Positions 23,343 to 33,801 of a stretch of 64,000 nt of DNA are shown here, piece after piece. This DNA comes from Agarophyton chilense (lineage: Eukaryota; Rhodophyta; Florideophyceae; Gracilariales; Gracilariaceae). The stretch is from contig JARGXX010000100.1 in assembly GCA_030374765.1 (NCBI GenBank), positions 558,001 through 622,000 of the forward strand, in the 5' to 3' direction. A model generated the notes under the pieces. It was not told where the DNA came from. It ran no database searches and saw only the letters and a list, made by a program, of their open reading frames with translations. Position numbers and translations under genes: made by a program. Position 1 is the stretch's first letter; every line of letters begins with the position of its first letter.

Positions 23343-23343
23343 T

Positions 23344-23355
23344 TGGTCTCCCGAC
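23344..23355 (+). other. primer-binding-site-like sequence
   Basis: TGGTCTCCCGAC begins one base after the 5' LTR, the usual place for tRNA priming, and starts with the expected TGG. It would pair with a tRNA ending GTCGGGAGACCA; which tRNA that is was not determined. Confidence 0.55.
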
Positions 23356-23411
23356 TTTGGGATTCGTGTTTACCGAACGGGTTAGATCAGATCTGGAAAA
23401 GGAGTCACGCG

Positions 23412-25298
23412 ATGCAGTCCCGTGACGCAAACGTGGATTCGACCGCACGGGTTGATGTCGAAAAAGAATTGGCTCCGTCCGGCGAGCCACCCCTGCAGAC
23501 CGCTTCGGGCACCGCTTCGGTTGGCCGCCGCAACACCCGCAGCACTGCACCTACCCTGGAATTCCCCCTTGGGAACCCCGAGGTTCTCGTCCGAAAAACC
23601 TCGAGGCCCCCTGAGCCCTCCGCTTCCTCATCCGCACGGTACGAAAGCCCCCCAGTGAGTTCGGCCGCTGCAGGGGCTGCCCAGCAGTCCCCCGCTCCGA
23701 TCGGACAGGACCCTCCGAATAGCCCTCCGCGGACGCTTACAGAACTGTGGAAGGAACTTGAACCGTATTGGCACTATAAGGTCAAGACCGAGATCGAGTC
23801 CCGTGTTCCCGTTCGGGTTGAGCGTTATCTGCACGAGCGCCTACCGGAGTTGCTCTCCGACATCATCCCTTTGATGGTGCGCGAGACCGTCGAAGAGGTG
23901 CTGCAGCAGTTGACACCGATCGGGTTTGGAAAAGGAAATAAGGAAGACCGACCGGCAGTTTACACGGCAACTGCGACGTTGCCACCCCTCCCAAAGTTTT
24001 CAATGGGCCGCCCGGACGTAGCCCCAGACCACGAACCCGAACGGATCCTGGAACCACATGAAGGGGGACAGCAGAGTGCCCCCATGGTTCCAGCCCGTCC
24101 GGTTAATTCACGCCGAGATGATCCGAACGGAGATTCAGACGACTCTTCCTCTGATGACGTGGGAAGAGGCCGCCGCAAGAAGGGCGGTAGGGCTGATTCC
24201 AACTCCGATTCGGATCGCCACCGTCGCGCGCGGAAGAGCCGTCGTCGTAGACAGAAACGACGCTCCTCCGATTCGGACACTGATTCTGACCGCTCGGATA
24301 GTTCGGATGCCGTTTCCTGGACTGACAGTGACTCTGATTCAAGCCGTTCTGATCGCAGAAGGCGCTCCGACCGGTATCGTTCCCGTTCGGAGAAATCTGC
24401 TCTTAGGCGCATCAAGCCGCTGAACGAACTGTTCACCAAGGTGGTGGACTACCGTACGTACCGGCTCAACGACCGTAGTCGGAAGTACAACTCGAAGGTA
24501 GCGCGGGGAATCGCGCGCTATCAAAAGAAGTTGAATGTCCAGATGAAGGGACATTCCTTCTCCGGAGCTGACGCTATTTCAGTTCTGAACTTCTTGCAGC
24601 GGTTTAAAACCGCCTGCAACCACAACGGACTGTCCGAGGGAGCAGCACTCTGGTGCTTCCAATTCTACCTGACCGGACCGGCTCACGCGTTGATCCAGTC
24701 TCGTTTCTTGGGAGAAACGGGCGCCGTTGACGTGCGGCGCAGCGAAATGCTCCGTACGTACTCGGAAGTCGTCAACTTTCTGTTGACTACGTACGCCACG
24801 GATGAAGTCATTGCCGACGCCTACTCGGAGGTTATTCTGTACCACCAGTCCTCTGGAATGTCCGAAACGGAATACTCTCAGAAACTGTGGACGAAGGCCC
24901 TCCGCTGCGGCAATGTCTTTTCCGACCGGAGGTTGAAGTCTATCTTCGTAGAGGAATTGCTTCCCGCCATACGGGCGAAGGTGAGAAATCATCTCACGTC
25001 TCATCCCCACATCGGATACGACGCACTCGCCCGATACGCCGAGTCCTACGGAGATACCCACCGCTCGGCTAGACGCCAGTCCGTCCGGACCGAGACACCG
25101 CCCGGCACGAAGCTGATCACTCCCCGGAGTTCCGCACGGAAAGTCCTGAGCGTGGGGACCCCAACGGAGTCTTTTGACACCGACTCGGAAGATGGCGAAG
25201 CCATTCTCGCCGTTGGACGTGGAAGCTCCACCCCGTCGGTCCCGACAACACCGTCGTCGTCGACCTTTTCCAACTCGGGCACATACCGCACGGCATAA
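23412..25298 (+). CDS. gag of the chromovirus fossil
   Basis: The first ATG of a long frame begins about 70 bp after the LTR and gives about 628 residues. The N-terminal third is proline- and serine-rich. The middle has a very charged Asp/Ser/Arg-rich segment with repeated SDSD and RRR runs. The C-terminal third carries a Ty3-type gag domain: KGHSFSGADAISVLNFLQRF, a tryptophan/phenylalanine-rich WCFQFYLTGPAHAL box and a helix-rich end (FVEELLPAIRAKVRNHL). Gag would build the virus-like particle. This frame looks whole. Confidence 0.8.
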   Translation: MQSRDANVDSTARVDVEKELAPSGEPPLQTASGTASVGRRNTRSTAPTLEFPLGNPEVLVRKTSRPPEPSASSSARYESPPVSSAAAGAAQQSPAPIGQDPPNSPPRTLTELWKELEPYWHYKVKTEIESRVPVRVERYLHERLPELLSDIIPLMVRETVEEVLQQLTPIGFGKGNKEDRPAVYTATATLPPLPKFSMGRPDVAPDHEPERILEPHEGGQQSAPMVPARPVNSRRDDPNGDSDDSSSDDVGRGRRKKGGRADSNSDSDRHRRARKSRRRRQKRRSSDSDTDSDRSDSSDAVSWTDSDSDSSRSDRRRRSDRYRSRSEKSALRRIKPLNELFTKVVDYRTYRLNDRSRKYNSKVARGIARYQKKLNVQMKGHSFSGADAISVLNFLQRFKTACNHNGLSEGAALWCFQFYLTGPAHALIQSRFLGETGAVDVRRSEMLRTYSEVVNFLLTTYATDEVIADAYSEVILYHQSSGMSETEYSQKLWTKALRCGNVFSDRRLKSIFVEELLPAIRAKVRNHLTSHPHIGYDALARYAESYGDTHRSARRQSVRTETPPGTKLITPRSSARKVLSVGTPTESFDTDSEDGEAILAVGRGSSTPSVPTTPSSSTFSNSGTYRTA

Positions 25299-25301
25299 GC
25301 T

Positions 25302-25688
25302 ATGACCCCAGGTACCGGCCAGACGCCTTCGGTTAGTACGGCACCGCCCGGTCAGTTGGTGAATCGCCCGTGCCGGATCTGTCTCTCGCGAGAGCCCAAC
25401 TGCTGTCAAATGGTACCTCCGGGCGTCCGGGAAGACTTACTGGCCGCACGGGAGAGAAACTACCAACTCCGTCGTGAAGAGGGATACTACAACCGTGATG
25501 GTACTAATGGCTCAGCTCGGGTCTCTACTGGCGTACGCTCGGGCAACCCTGCACGGGCTACCCCATTCCGCGCTAGCTCACCCCGGCCGGTTATGCTCAT
25601 ACGGAAAGAGCCCCCGCGAGCTACGAGTGGGGAGCTACCTCCAGCTCAGCCCGTTATGGAACAGGAAAAAGCCGAGAAGAGCGTGTAG
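25302..25688 (+). CDS. small frame after gag with a possible zinc knuckle
   Basis: A short reading frame begins just after the gag stop and shows CRICLSREPNCCQ, a cysteine cluster that may be the remains of a nucleocapsid zinc knuckle. Whether it is normally joined to gag or pol by the element's expression strategy is unknown. It is part of the fossil. Confidence 0.45.
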   Translation: MTPGTGQTPSVSTAPPGQLVNRPCRICLSREPNCCQMVPPGVREDLLAARERNYQLRREEGYYNRDGTNGSARVSTGVRSGNPARATPFRASSPRPVMLIRKEPPRATSGELPPAQPVMEQEKAEKSV

Positions 25689-25839
25689 AGGCGCACGACT
25701 TTCCTAGGCCGGAAAGCCTCACCAAAGCGGATTACACGGGTACGACCTCCGACCTGACGGAGCGACGCCCTGTAGACGCTTTGGATGAAACCGATCCGGC
25801 CGCGCCAGTAATGTTGTTAAACAGTTTGCACTATAAAGT

Positions 25840-26150
25840 GAATTTCTCCGTCGGCTTCTCCCGATCGGTAATGTTTGCACTTACAGGTGTACTGGACACT
25901 GGCGCGGGTCCGAACCTAATTCACGAGCGGCACCTTCCTCCCCACTGGCGAGGGCACTTGCAGCCCCGGTCGTTGGATAACATTACGGATACGTCTCGCA
26001 ACCGAATGGATATATTGGGGGTCGTACCCCTCCTTGTCCAGCTTGGAGCGCTGACCGTCCGGGTTCAGTTTATGGTAGCCAGCAATCTCGCTGCCAGCTG
26101 CATACTCGGCACTTCTTTCATAGACAAGTACGTTTTGGCGATACTACCTC
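25840..26150 (+). other. aspartic protease domain of the chromovirus fossil
   Basis: GVLDTGAGPNLIHERH is the protease active-site box (D-T-G-A), and the later SCILGTSFIDKY is the family's 'iLG-dfl' strand. In the element this enzyme would process the polyprotein. The domain lies at the start of the pol region. Confidence 0.85.
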
Positions 26151-26799
26151 CGAAACGAATTGTTGTACTACGCAACTCGCCCCCCGTGGAGATTCAATCC
26201 GCGTCCGGGCAGAGCTCAACCCCGTCCGGGCAATCTATGCTACCAGCCCAAGCTACCGTTCGGGAACCTCCGTCGAACAAGATTCGTGTCTCCCGCCCGG
26301 TTTCTATACCACCAATGTCGGAATCTCATGTATTGGTAACCTCCCGGGCCGCTGGCCTCATGTTTATCCAAGGACATCACCGCTCTGCTCATAAAGAGGA
26401 GTTAACCCTCTTGGCTAACGGGGTAATGGAAATCCGACCGGACGTGGCATTCTACGTTCAGGTAGATAACTTTTCCGATCGTTCGGTTCGCCTTCACAAA
26501 GGCAAAATCATCGGCCTGGCGTTACCCTCCCCCGTCGCATTAATAAAACCCGACTTTCCGTCTCGGAGCGACGAAACTAAGGAGGGGGGCCCCTACGACG
26601 CATCTATTTCCGTTTCGGACGTGTCGAAGCCCACCGGACAAGAGCCAACGCCTGATGCAGAAGACGACTGGATCGCAAAGGTCCAGTTGTCCCCCGAATT
26701 CGAATCCGAACGAGAAAGGGTCATTGAGCTCCTCAAACCGTTTCGGGACATGTGGAACGGCCATCTGGGCCGTATCGCGGCAGCGAAGCACAGGATCCA

Positions 26800-27450
26800 A
26801 CTGGAACCTGGTACAAAGCCGATATACCAGATGCCATACCGTGCGGGTCCGCCGCGTCGCGAACTCGAACGCAAGGAGGTCACCAAGCAGGTGGAGCTCG
26901 GTGTAATTGAGCCTTCCTCGGCCGAGTGGGCCAGTCCGGTTGTGTTCGCTCAAAAGAAAGACGGAAGTTTACGCTTCTGTGTGGACTACCGTCGACTAAA
27001 CGCAGTCACCGTTCGGAATACTTACCCACTACCGAGAATGGACGAATGCATTGATTCTCTTGGAGAAGCAAAAATATTCTCCACCCTGGACGCGAACAGC
27101 GGCTATTGTCAGAACGAGGTGGATGAAGCCGACCGGGATAAAACAACGTGCACGTCTCATATGGGATTGTACAGGTATGTTCGAATGCCGTTCGGTTTGA
27201 GGAACGCCCCCGCTACATTTCAACCGTCCTTGGACATCATACTGTCCTGCGTCAAGTGGCAATACGCGTTGGTCTATCTGGATGACGTTATAATCTACTC
27301 CCACACGGTTTCAGAGCATTTCGACCATGTTCGGACCATTCTTTCATCACTCCGATCGGCCGGTATCACTCTCCGTTTGGATAAGTGTCAATTCTTCAGC
27401 GGTACTGTCGACTATTTGGGTCACGTTATTCGCCCGGGCAAGCTGCAGGT
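26800..27450 (+). other. reverse transcriptase domain of the chromovirus fossil
   Basis: Conserved boxes are readable in order: WASPVVFAQKKDGSLRFCVD, the STLDANSGY block, MPFGLRNAPATFQ and the catalytic ALVYLDDVIIYS. These define a Ty3/gypsy reverse transcriptase, which copies the element RNA into DNA. Confidence 0.92.
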
Positions 27451-27709
27451 CTCCACAAGGACCTGAGATGCTATCCGAGCGGCTAAATCCCCCACTAACC
27501 AAACCGAACTCCGTTCGTTCTTAGGACTGTGCAACGTCTTCCGACGTTTTGTTAAAAGCTTTGCCCGAATCGCGGCCCCGTTGAACAGCAAGCTCGAAAA
27601 GAACAAACCGTTCAACTTTGAGACCATGACCGATACGGAGCACGAGGCCTTCGAGGAACTTCGCCAACGGTTAATACGTCCCCCCATTCTGGCTATCCCA
27701 CGTCAAGAT

Positions 27710-28085
27710 ATGCCGTACGTCCTGGATACAGACGCTTGCGATAAGCAAGTCGGTTGCGTCTTATTACAGAAGCAACCGGACGGTGATTTACTCCCAATCG
27801 GAAACTGGAGCCGCTCGCTGAATAAGGCTGAGCGGTCATATTCCACAACCGAACGGGAATGCCTCGCTGTCGTGTGGGCAATACTGCACCTCCGGCCGTA
27901 TCTCGAGGGCGCCCGCTTCACCCTCCGTACGGACCACCACGCATTGAGGTGGATACTCAACCTGGCGGACGCTTCCGGACGGCTGGCTCGTTGGCGGCTC
28001 CGTCTCATGGAGTATGACTTCGATATAGTCCACCGGCCGGGCATAAAACACCAGGCCGCTGACGCGCTGTCGCGAATCCAGACGG
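27710..28085 (+). other. RNase H domain of the chromovirus fossil
   Basis: The segment shows YVLDTDACDKQVGCVL, then SYSTTERECLAVVWA, TLRTDHHALRWI and HQAADALSR. These are the usual catalytic Asp, Glu and Asp boxes of the gypsy RNase H, which removes RNA during replication. Confidence 0.9.
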
Positions 28086-28449
28086 ACGGAGAAGACACCA
28101 CTCCCCTGGACGAGGAGGTCCCATGCCTACTCCTTGCGGACCGCGCGGAAGAGAACGACGACCTCGTTGCGGACATCACCGTCGACGGTGAGGTCAAGAC
28201 AGACGCTGTCCTTGACTGGCACGACGGACAGAACCCGATCGGCTGCCCCGAGGTCATGGCCATCGTCGAAGAGGAGACGAACGTCCGACCGGTCACTTTG
28301 GAAGAGCTCATCCGAGAGCAGGCGGAGGACGAGTACTGCAAATCCGTGCGGAAGGACGTTGGTAATGGGATTACCCTCTTCGACATCAACCGTTACGGAG
28401 TTCTCATCCGTCGCTCCCCGCTGGACGGAGCCCTACGGAAGGTGGTACC

Positions 28450-29300
28450 CCGCTCGCTGGTTCCGCGCGTCCTCTATCTTTCGCATTATCCGCGCCTGGA
28501 AGGACACCCGGGCGGGACTCGAATGTACAACACTCTCCGAAGGGACTTCTACTGGCCGCAGATGGCTAATGATGTTTATCAAACCGCTCGGGATTGCCGC
28601 TCGTGCGCCGCAATGCGGGGCACACAAAACCGCTCACAGAAGCGGCTTAAGCTCTTTCCCGCTGCGGGGCCACTTGAGTTCGTGGCAATGGACATCGTCG
28701 GTCCGTTTCTGAAGTCAGTCACTGGACATGAGTACATCCTCGTCATCACCGACCGGTTCACAAAGCTCTGCAGAGCAGTTCCGCTACTGTCCACAACCGC
28801 CCCGGTGGTGGCCCGGACGTTCTTAGAGAATTGGGCTTACCCGTACGGAATTCCGAACTATTTGCTCACCGACAACGGACCTCAGTTTGTCTCGAAGTTC
28901 TTCGAGGAGATTTGCCGGGCGTTAGGTACGAAACACGTCATAACGACGGCGTACCACCCTCAGGCGAACGGACAAGCCGAACGGTTTAATAAGACGCTCG
29001 TCCAGCTCCTACGGCACTAAGTTGCGGATCACCAGTCTAACTGGCACGCGTACGTACAGCCGCTAACGTACGGTTACAACCTTCAGGTACACCGAAGCAA
29101 GGGCACCACGCCTTTCGATTTGGCCCTGACCCGCGTACCCCCGAACGTCGTCCTGGACGAACCCAGCTCCGCCACGGACCCAGCAACACCGACGCAGCCA
29201 ACCCCGGGACAGATGAAGCGCTACACACTCAGGCTTCTCAAGGCTACGATCCAGTCTGCTCGGAACCGCCTCACAAATGCGTAACAGCGCTACAAGGCGG
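28450..29300 (+). other. integrase domain of the chromovirus fossil
   Basis: An HHCC zinc-binding segment (SHYPRLEGH and CRSCAAM) is followed by the catalytic core with MDIVGPF, LLTDNGPQF and HPQANGQAERFN, giving the D, D and E residues. Integrase inserts the DNA copy into the host genome. Confidence 0.9.
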
Positions 29301-29722
29301 ACTTAGACAAATCTGTACGGGCAACCCCCACATTTGCGGCCGAAGAGGAGGTCTTCCTTGACCGTCCTACGAAAACTCCGACCGGTGGCGTGCTCGAGGA
29401 TCAGGAACGTACCTCACGGAAACTTCTGCCAAAGACCACGGGGCCCTACAAGGTCATTTCCGCGACGGACAGCACGGTCACGATCAATGTTGACGGGATA
29501 CATGATACCGTCAGCATTGACCACGTCACTCGCGCCCCCACTCGGATACAACCCGTTCCGGTTACAACAGAACGCGCCCGTACGGTAACTTTTGATCTGG
29601 ACGGTCCGTTCGCAGAGGAACCCGTGACGGACACTACCTCGCCCCCTGCTGGAAATAATCACCGAGCGGAGCTTTCACAACCCGATTCGGCTAACTCAAA
29701 CTCTACCCAACCGGACAGCATT

Positions 29723-29893
29723 GGCATTGTCGAGCGAATCCTCGACCATGGGCTGGCCGACGACCCTCTGCACGGTCTTGTTTATCGCGTACGCTGGTAC
29801 GGTTGCAGTGCTGCGGAAAACTCTTGGGAACCTCCCAAGAATCTTCTGCAACACTTTATTAGCCGATATTGGAAGCGCAAATCCCGAACGGCA
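29723..29893 (+). other. chromodomain at the pol C-terminus
   Basis: SIGIVERILDHG, VYRVRWYGCSAAENSWEPPK and NLLQHFISRYW form a chromodomain of about 50 residues, which in chromoviruses binds modified histones and directs insertion toward particular chromatin. It follows a KTTGPYKVI segment like the integrase GPY motif. Confidence 0.85.
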
Positions 29894-29925
29894 TGAAACG
29901 GTACGCCGGGCGGAGCCTTCGCATC

Positions 29926-29940
29926 TAGAAGGGGGGGGGA
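29926..29940 (+). other. internal polypurine-tract-like run
   Basis: AGAAGGGGGGGGGA lies about 30 bp after the pol stop, preceded by CT. The true 3' polypurine tract at 33,788-33,800 has a very similar form (CTAGGAGGGGGG). A duplicate tract at the end of pol marks where the extra 3.9 kb begins. Confidence 0.6.
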
Positions 29941-29960
29941 TACAAGCCGAACGATAAGAG

Positions 29961-30200
29961 GCATTCCAAAATCGGACATGGCCTCCGGCCGAACATTGAA
30001 GTTCACCTCCGATCGGCACTCACCAGTGTGGATTCACCTCCGATCGGCACTCACCAGCGTGTGTTCACCTCCGATCGGCATCCACCAGCGTGTGTTGTGA
30101 CTCCGTGCGACTCCGCCAGCACTGAGGGAATCCCAAAATTGGACATGGCCTCCGGCCGAACATTGGGAATCACCTCCGATCGGTAACCACTAGCGTGTGC
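29961..30200 (+). repeat. 31-bp tandem repeat and 37-bp duplicated unit inside the chromovirus
   Basis: A unit beginning TTCACCTCCGATCGGCA repeats three times with a 31-bp period at 30,002, 30,033 and 30,064; a diverged fourth copy starts near 30,170. A separate unit around ATGGCCTCCGGCCGAACATTG occurs at 29,961-29,998 and again at 30,128-30,164. The block lies between pol and the antisense ORF. Confidence 0.85.
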
Positions 30201-30921
30201 TGAACTACCGTGCGGCAATGGGAAGAAGGGGGCGATTGTGTGCGACTCCGTCGGCACCGTACCCCCCTGCGACGGGACATGGACATCGACCAACAACCCC
30301 CCGACGCCACTACCGTGATATACTCGTTTACTCCGGCACCGCAGCCCGCCTGGAGCCAAGCAACACGCGTACACCGATTACAACACTTCACACGGTGTCT
30401 GCCCGCGCCGGCGGTGCCCGCGTGCATACCCGCAACAAGCGTATACGCACTGCGCCCCACGCCAAACCGAGCGGTTACCTGCAAGGATAATCAAAAAATC
30501 CGACGCGGAAATTACCGCCCCCTATGGTATCAAAAACGCAGAAAAATGTCTTGGCCGATATCTCGGAAACGAAGCCGCCGCAGGCTCTGAAAATATTCGA
30601 TTTGGACTCTCCGCACGGCCAAAAGACTTTTGATTTTTTGAGCAGACGCAAAGGCGCACTACGCGCGTAACTGTATACCGAATCGGATACCGACCTAGCC
30701 GGGCATTGCTGTAACGGCACATGCACTCTAAGTCTGCAAACGCACCGGTCGGTAAAGCACGCGCGTGGCGCACGCGCCTGGCACGCGCCTGGCGCACGCG
30801 TGTGGCAACGCGCGCGCAAGCACCGCAATCTCGCACGCGTCGCTGCACCGTGGCCCGCGCCGTGAAGCATGATGGCGATGCTAGGATATTTTACTCATGT
30901 CCAACGGCGAGGCGGACTGAC

Positions 30922-33408
30922 TCACTTTCCCCGCTTTTCGGACGGAGAAGACGCTTTCGAGATACGGGAACTCACCGGAAGGGACGCAAAGTCTCTAACG
31001 CTACGACGCCCACAGCGGCGGCCTCCTCGCTGGCCTCTCAAAGCACCCCTGGCAGCAACTCCGGGAGCTGGTACCGGCGACGGGGAACCCAAACGACGTC
31101 CGGACGGCTTGAAGAGGGCACTAACCGCCGTACCATGCGCGACCCTCCGAACGGTACGACTCAGAGAGGAAAGAGGCCCGGTCGGTACGGAGGCCTCGTC
31201 CGTCGGACCCCAGCCAGGAGTGGGCCCTTCGGTTTCTTCCTCCCCTCGCGGCGATGCAGCGGCCTGAGCCACCGCCCTCACTGTCGGTGAGTCCTCAGCA
31301 TCCCCCGCCCGGTCCGGCATCGATGCGCCCGCCGCGACCTCAGCCGCCGGGACGCCGGAAGCCCCAGGCGCCGCTGAGAATGACCCGGACTGTATTGCCG
31401 CTCGGACTCTCTGCAGCCACTCATGGGCGGCGTCGTTCGTACGCCCCATCGACCGGTCCAGACGCCAAATAAGCTGGGACACTGTCGCGCCGCCCGGTCG
31501 GGTTACCATGTCTCCAAAGGCATTGATGCGCTGCTGGAGGAGCTCAACGCAGACAGCACTGACATATGACATCAAGTCGACAGTACTGACCATCTCCCCG
31601 CTCAACAGGCTGGTGAACGCATCCGCGCGGGGCATCCATACCTCAGCCGCCATTTCTAAAGCTTCGACGACCGACTCGGGGGGCCCTTCGTCATTCTCCC
31701 GGCAAAAGTCCTGCAGCATTCTCAAAGCGTCACGCTCCTCGCCGCCGTCCGATGCAGATACCTGCACACCGGCATCTACCGTTCTCGGGGGACTTTCCGT
31801 TTGCATGCCCGTTTCGGTAACGGCCCTCTGGACCGTCGACGGTTCGATCGCCAGAAGAGGTAGATCCGCATCGGCAATGGGCCCGTCACCGTCCCCACTT
31901 CGCGAATGAAGGTCCATGAATCCGAGCGGAAAGTAATCAGTGACGTCTCCGAACTCCCATGAAGGCCTCTCCGCCTCCGGGATCAGGCGATGGACGATGG
32001 GATTGTCACCGACGCGGAGGATGGGCATTGTGGGAAAACCGCCCGACCGGGGTTTGAACCACAAGAAACCAGGAGTCGACCTCCAGTCCGTCATGACGGA
32101 AAGAAAGAGCCACCTTCTCGCTTCTTCGGGCGTATACCGCGTTCCGCGGAGCACATTTCGCAGCCTCATCTGCATGATGACGCAGACTAGACCGTACGGT
32201 AACGGTAGTAACCTTCCCAACCCAGGGGGCTCGCGCGGACCAGGATCCCCGCTGTACAAGTTCAGCCGCGGATCCTCCGTTTTGGTGAAGACCCTCACAC
32301 CCTCCGTTACGGCCTGAAGAAATGACATGAGGGCGCATACCGCCCACTCTGCGTACGCTACGCGCATGATCCGTTCGGCTATCGACGTCCCACTAAGAAC
32401 ATCGTCAGAATAGTAGGCCAGAACTGGCGGGGTCATCACGGACAGATCTCGGGGCACATCCACGTCGGGCCAATTCTCCGGAATCCTCACGTACAAGTTT
32501 TCCCGCTCGGACACCGGAACGTCAAAGAACTCCACGTTACGCCACTCGTACATGAAACCACCCAAGCCCGACCGGATCCGCGCTTCGGTCGCGACATGAT
32601 CGCCCCAGCGGCGTCGGTTCAGGAAATAGAGCCCGTCGTACGGAGGGGAAAACATCACAAGCCCCAACGGATTACCGCACGGATCGGGAATACTCTCATC
32701 TGACAGCATCTGCGTAACGAGGTCGCGCATACGACCCTGGTAGTCATACTCCTCCGGGCAACGGAGGAACGGCATGTCACAGCTGCCTACCGTTCCGCCC
32801 CCCTTCCGACCGGTTATTCGCGGAAGATACCTCCATCGCGCACGCCACGCCTCGTGGCGCGTCCACTTCGGATTCCGACCGGTGCGTTCGAAAAACGTTC
32901 GCTGCGTCGGTATTGCGCCGAACCGCCGCGCGTCCAAGCATTCGCTCCATTCGTCCCCCGAGATCAACGTATCGACCGAAAACGGGGGCTCTTTCCCGGT
33001 CGGCCCGCCCCTACGGCCCTGCGGTCGTCGCCAGCGGTGGTCGTGCTCCTGCCCGGGTAGCGGGTTTCGAAACACACCGGGCAAGCCCGCTCCGGGTGTT
33101 CCGTATTCGAACGGAGGTATCAGTACGCCCGCGCCAACACGCCCCGCTATCTGCGGCTGTAAGGCACCGAACGGTAGAAACGAAGGCACGGGAGGGTTTC
33201 CCGACGACACCCGTGGAACCCCCGCCTGGCGAGCATCCCAAACCGCGTAGCCCCCGCTTTGGGCACCGAACGGATGCTCTACGGGCGCTGCAGCGGGCGC
33301 GGTTACCGCTACCCGTCGCGATATTGGTATATCTGCCAGGGCTGAAGTTGTCTGACGCCCCGCGTTCTTCTCCCGGTCACGGTTGACAGCGCTGTTGTTG
33401 TCCTCCAT
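30922..33408 (-). CDS. 828-codon antisense ORF inside the chromovirus, function unknown
   Basis: One uninterrupted minus-strand frame, from an ATG at 33,408 to a stop at 30,922, lies between pol and the 3' LTR and runs against the element. The predicted protein has a proline/glycine-rich first 130 residues, a central part with tryptophan- and arginine-rich blocks (WTRHEAWRARWRYLPR, LYFLNRRRWGDHV, TDWRSTPGFLWFKPRSGG), an acidic linker, and a basic C-terminus (ALRGQRGGRRCGRR). I recognise no domain, signal peptide or membrane span. Known plant LTR elements (for example Grande-type and RIRE2-like) carry antisense ORFs at the same place, also mostly of unknown role. About 390 bp lie between its start and the LTR and could hold its own promoter. 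An intact frame of this length beside a broken pol suggests coding constraint in the past. Confidence 0.75.
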   Translation of the reverse strand: MEDNNSAVNRDREKNAGRQTTSALADIPISRRVAVTAPAAAPVEHPFGAQSGGYAVWDARQAGVPRVSSGNPPVPSFLPFGALQPQIAGRVGAGVLIPPFEYGTPGAGLPGVFRNPLPGQEHDHRWRRPQGRRGGPTGKEPPFSVDTLISGDEWSECLDARRFGAIPTQRTFFERTGRNPKWTRHEAWRARWRYLPRITGRKGGGTVGSCDMPFLRCPEEYDYQGRMRDLVTQMLSDESIPDPCGNPLGLVMFSPPYDGLYFLNRRRWGDHVATEARIRSGLGGFMYEWRNVEFFDVPVSERENLYVRIPENWPDVDVPRDLSVMTPPVLAYYSDDVLSGTSIAERIMRVAYAEWAVCALMSFLQAVTEGVRVFTKTEDPRLNLYSGDPGPREPPGLGRLLPLPYGLVCVIMQMRLRNVLRGTRYTPEEARRWLFLSVMTDWRSTPGFLWFKPRSGGFPTMPILRVGDNPIVHRLIPEAERPSWEFGDVTDYFPLGFMDLHSRSGDGDGPIADADLPLLAIEPSTVQRAVTETGMQTESPPRTVDAGVQVSASDGGEERDALRMLQDFCRENDEGPPESVVEALEMAAEVWMPRADAFTSLLSGEMVSTVDLMSYVSAVCVELLQQRINAFGDMVTRPGGATVSQLIWRLDRSMGRTNDAAHEWLQRVRAAIQSGSFSAAPGASGVPAAEVAAGASMPDRAGDAEDSPTVRAVAQAAASPRGEEETEGPTPGWGPTDEASVPTGPLSSLSRTVRRVAHGTAVSALFKPSGRRLGSPSPVPAPGVAARGALRGQRGGRRCGRRSVRDFASLPVSSRISKASSPSEKRGK

Positions 33409-33801
33409 GGTTGAACCAAACGGACACGCGGCCTCTGAGTCCGTACTCTTCGGAACTGCCGCAACGGTCCTCTCTGGAGTCTACCCGTCACTCCGACCGG
33501 GACAAAGACGTGCTTAAATACACCACCGACGACCGCTCGCCGGCGGGCGCGATTTGACGGGCACTACCGAACGGCTGCGATATAACGTCTACTCCCGGAC
33601 GGCTGCGCTATTACAGGCCTTTCCGAGCGGCTGTGGCACAATGCGGATCTCCGAACGGGCCCGTATAACGCGACCGGTCGCTTCTAGCGCGTTTCGTGTC
33701 GGTCTGCGAACGTAACGCCGTGTCCGCTCGGTGCGCGCTCAACCAGCTACCGCCTAGAATATTGGCGCTCCGAGGACGTCGCGCGCTCTAGGAGGGGGGT
33801 C

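Noticed and set aside
30721-31290. Plus-strand frames of 130-190 codons opposite the antisense ORF
   Set aside because: They are shadows of the long GC-rich minus-strand frame and carry no recognised motif.
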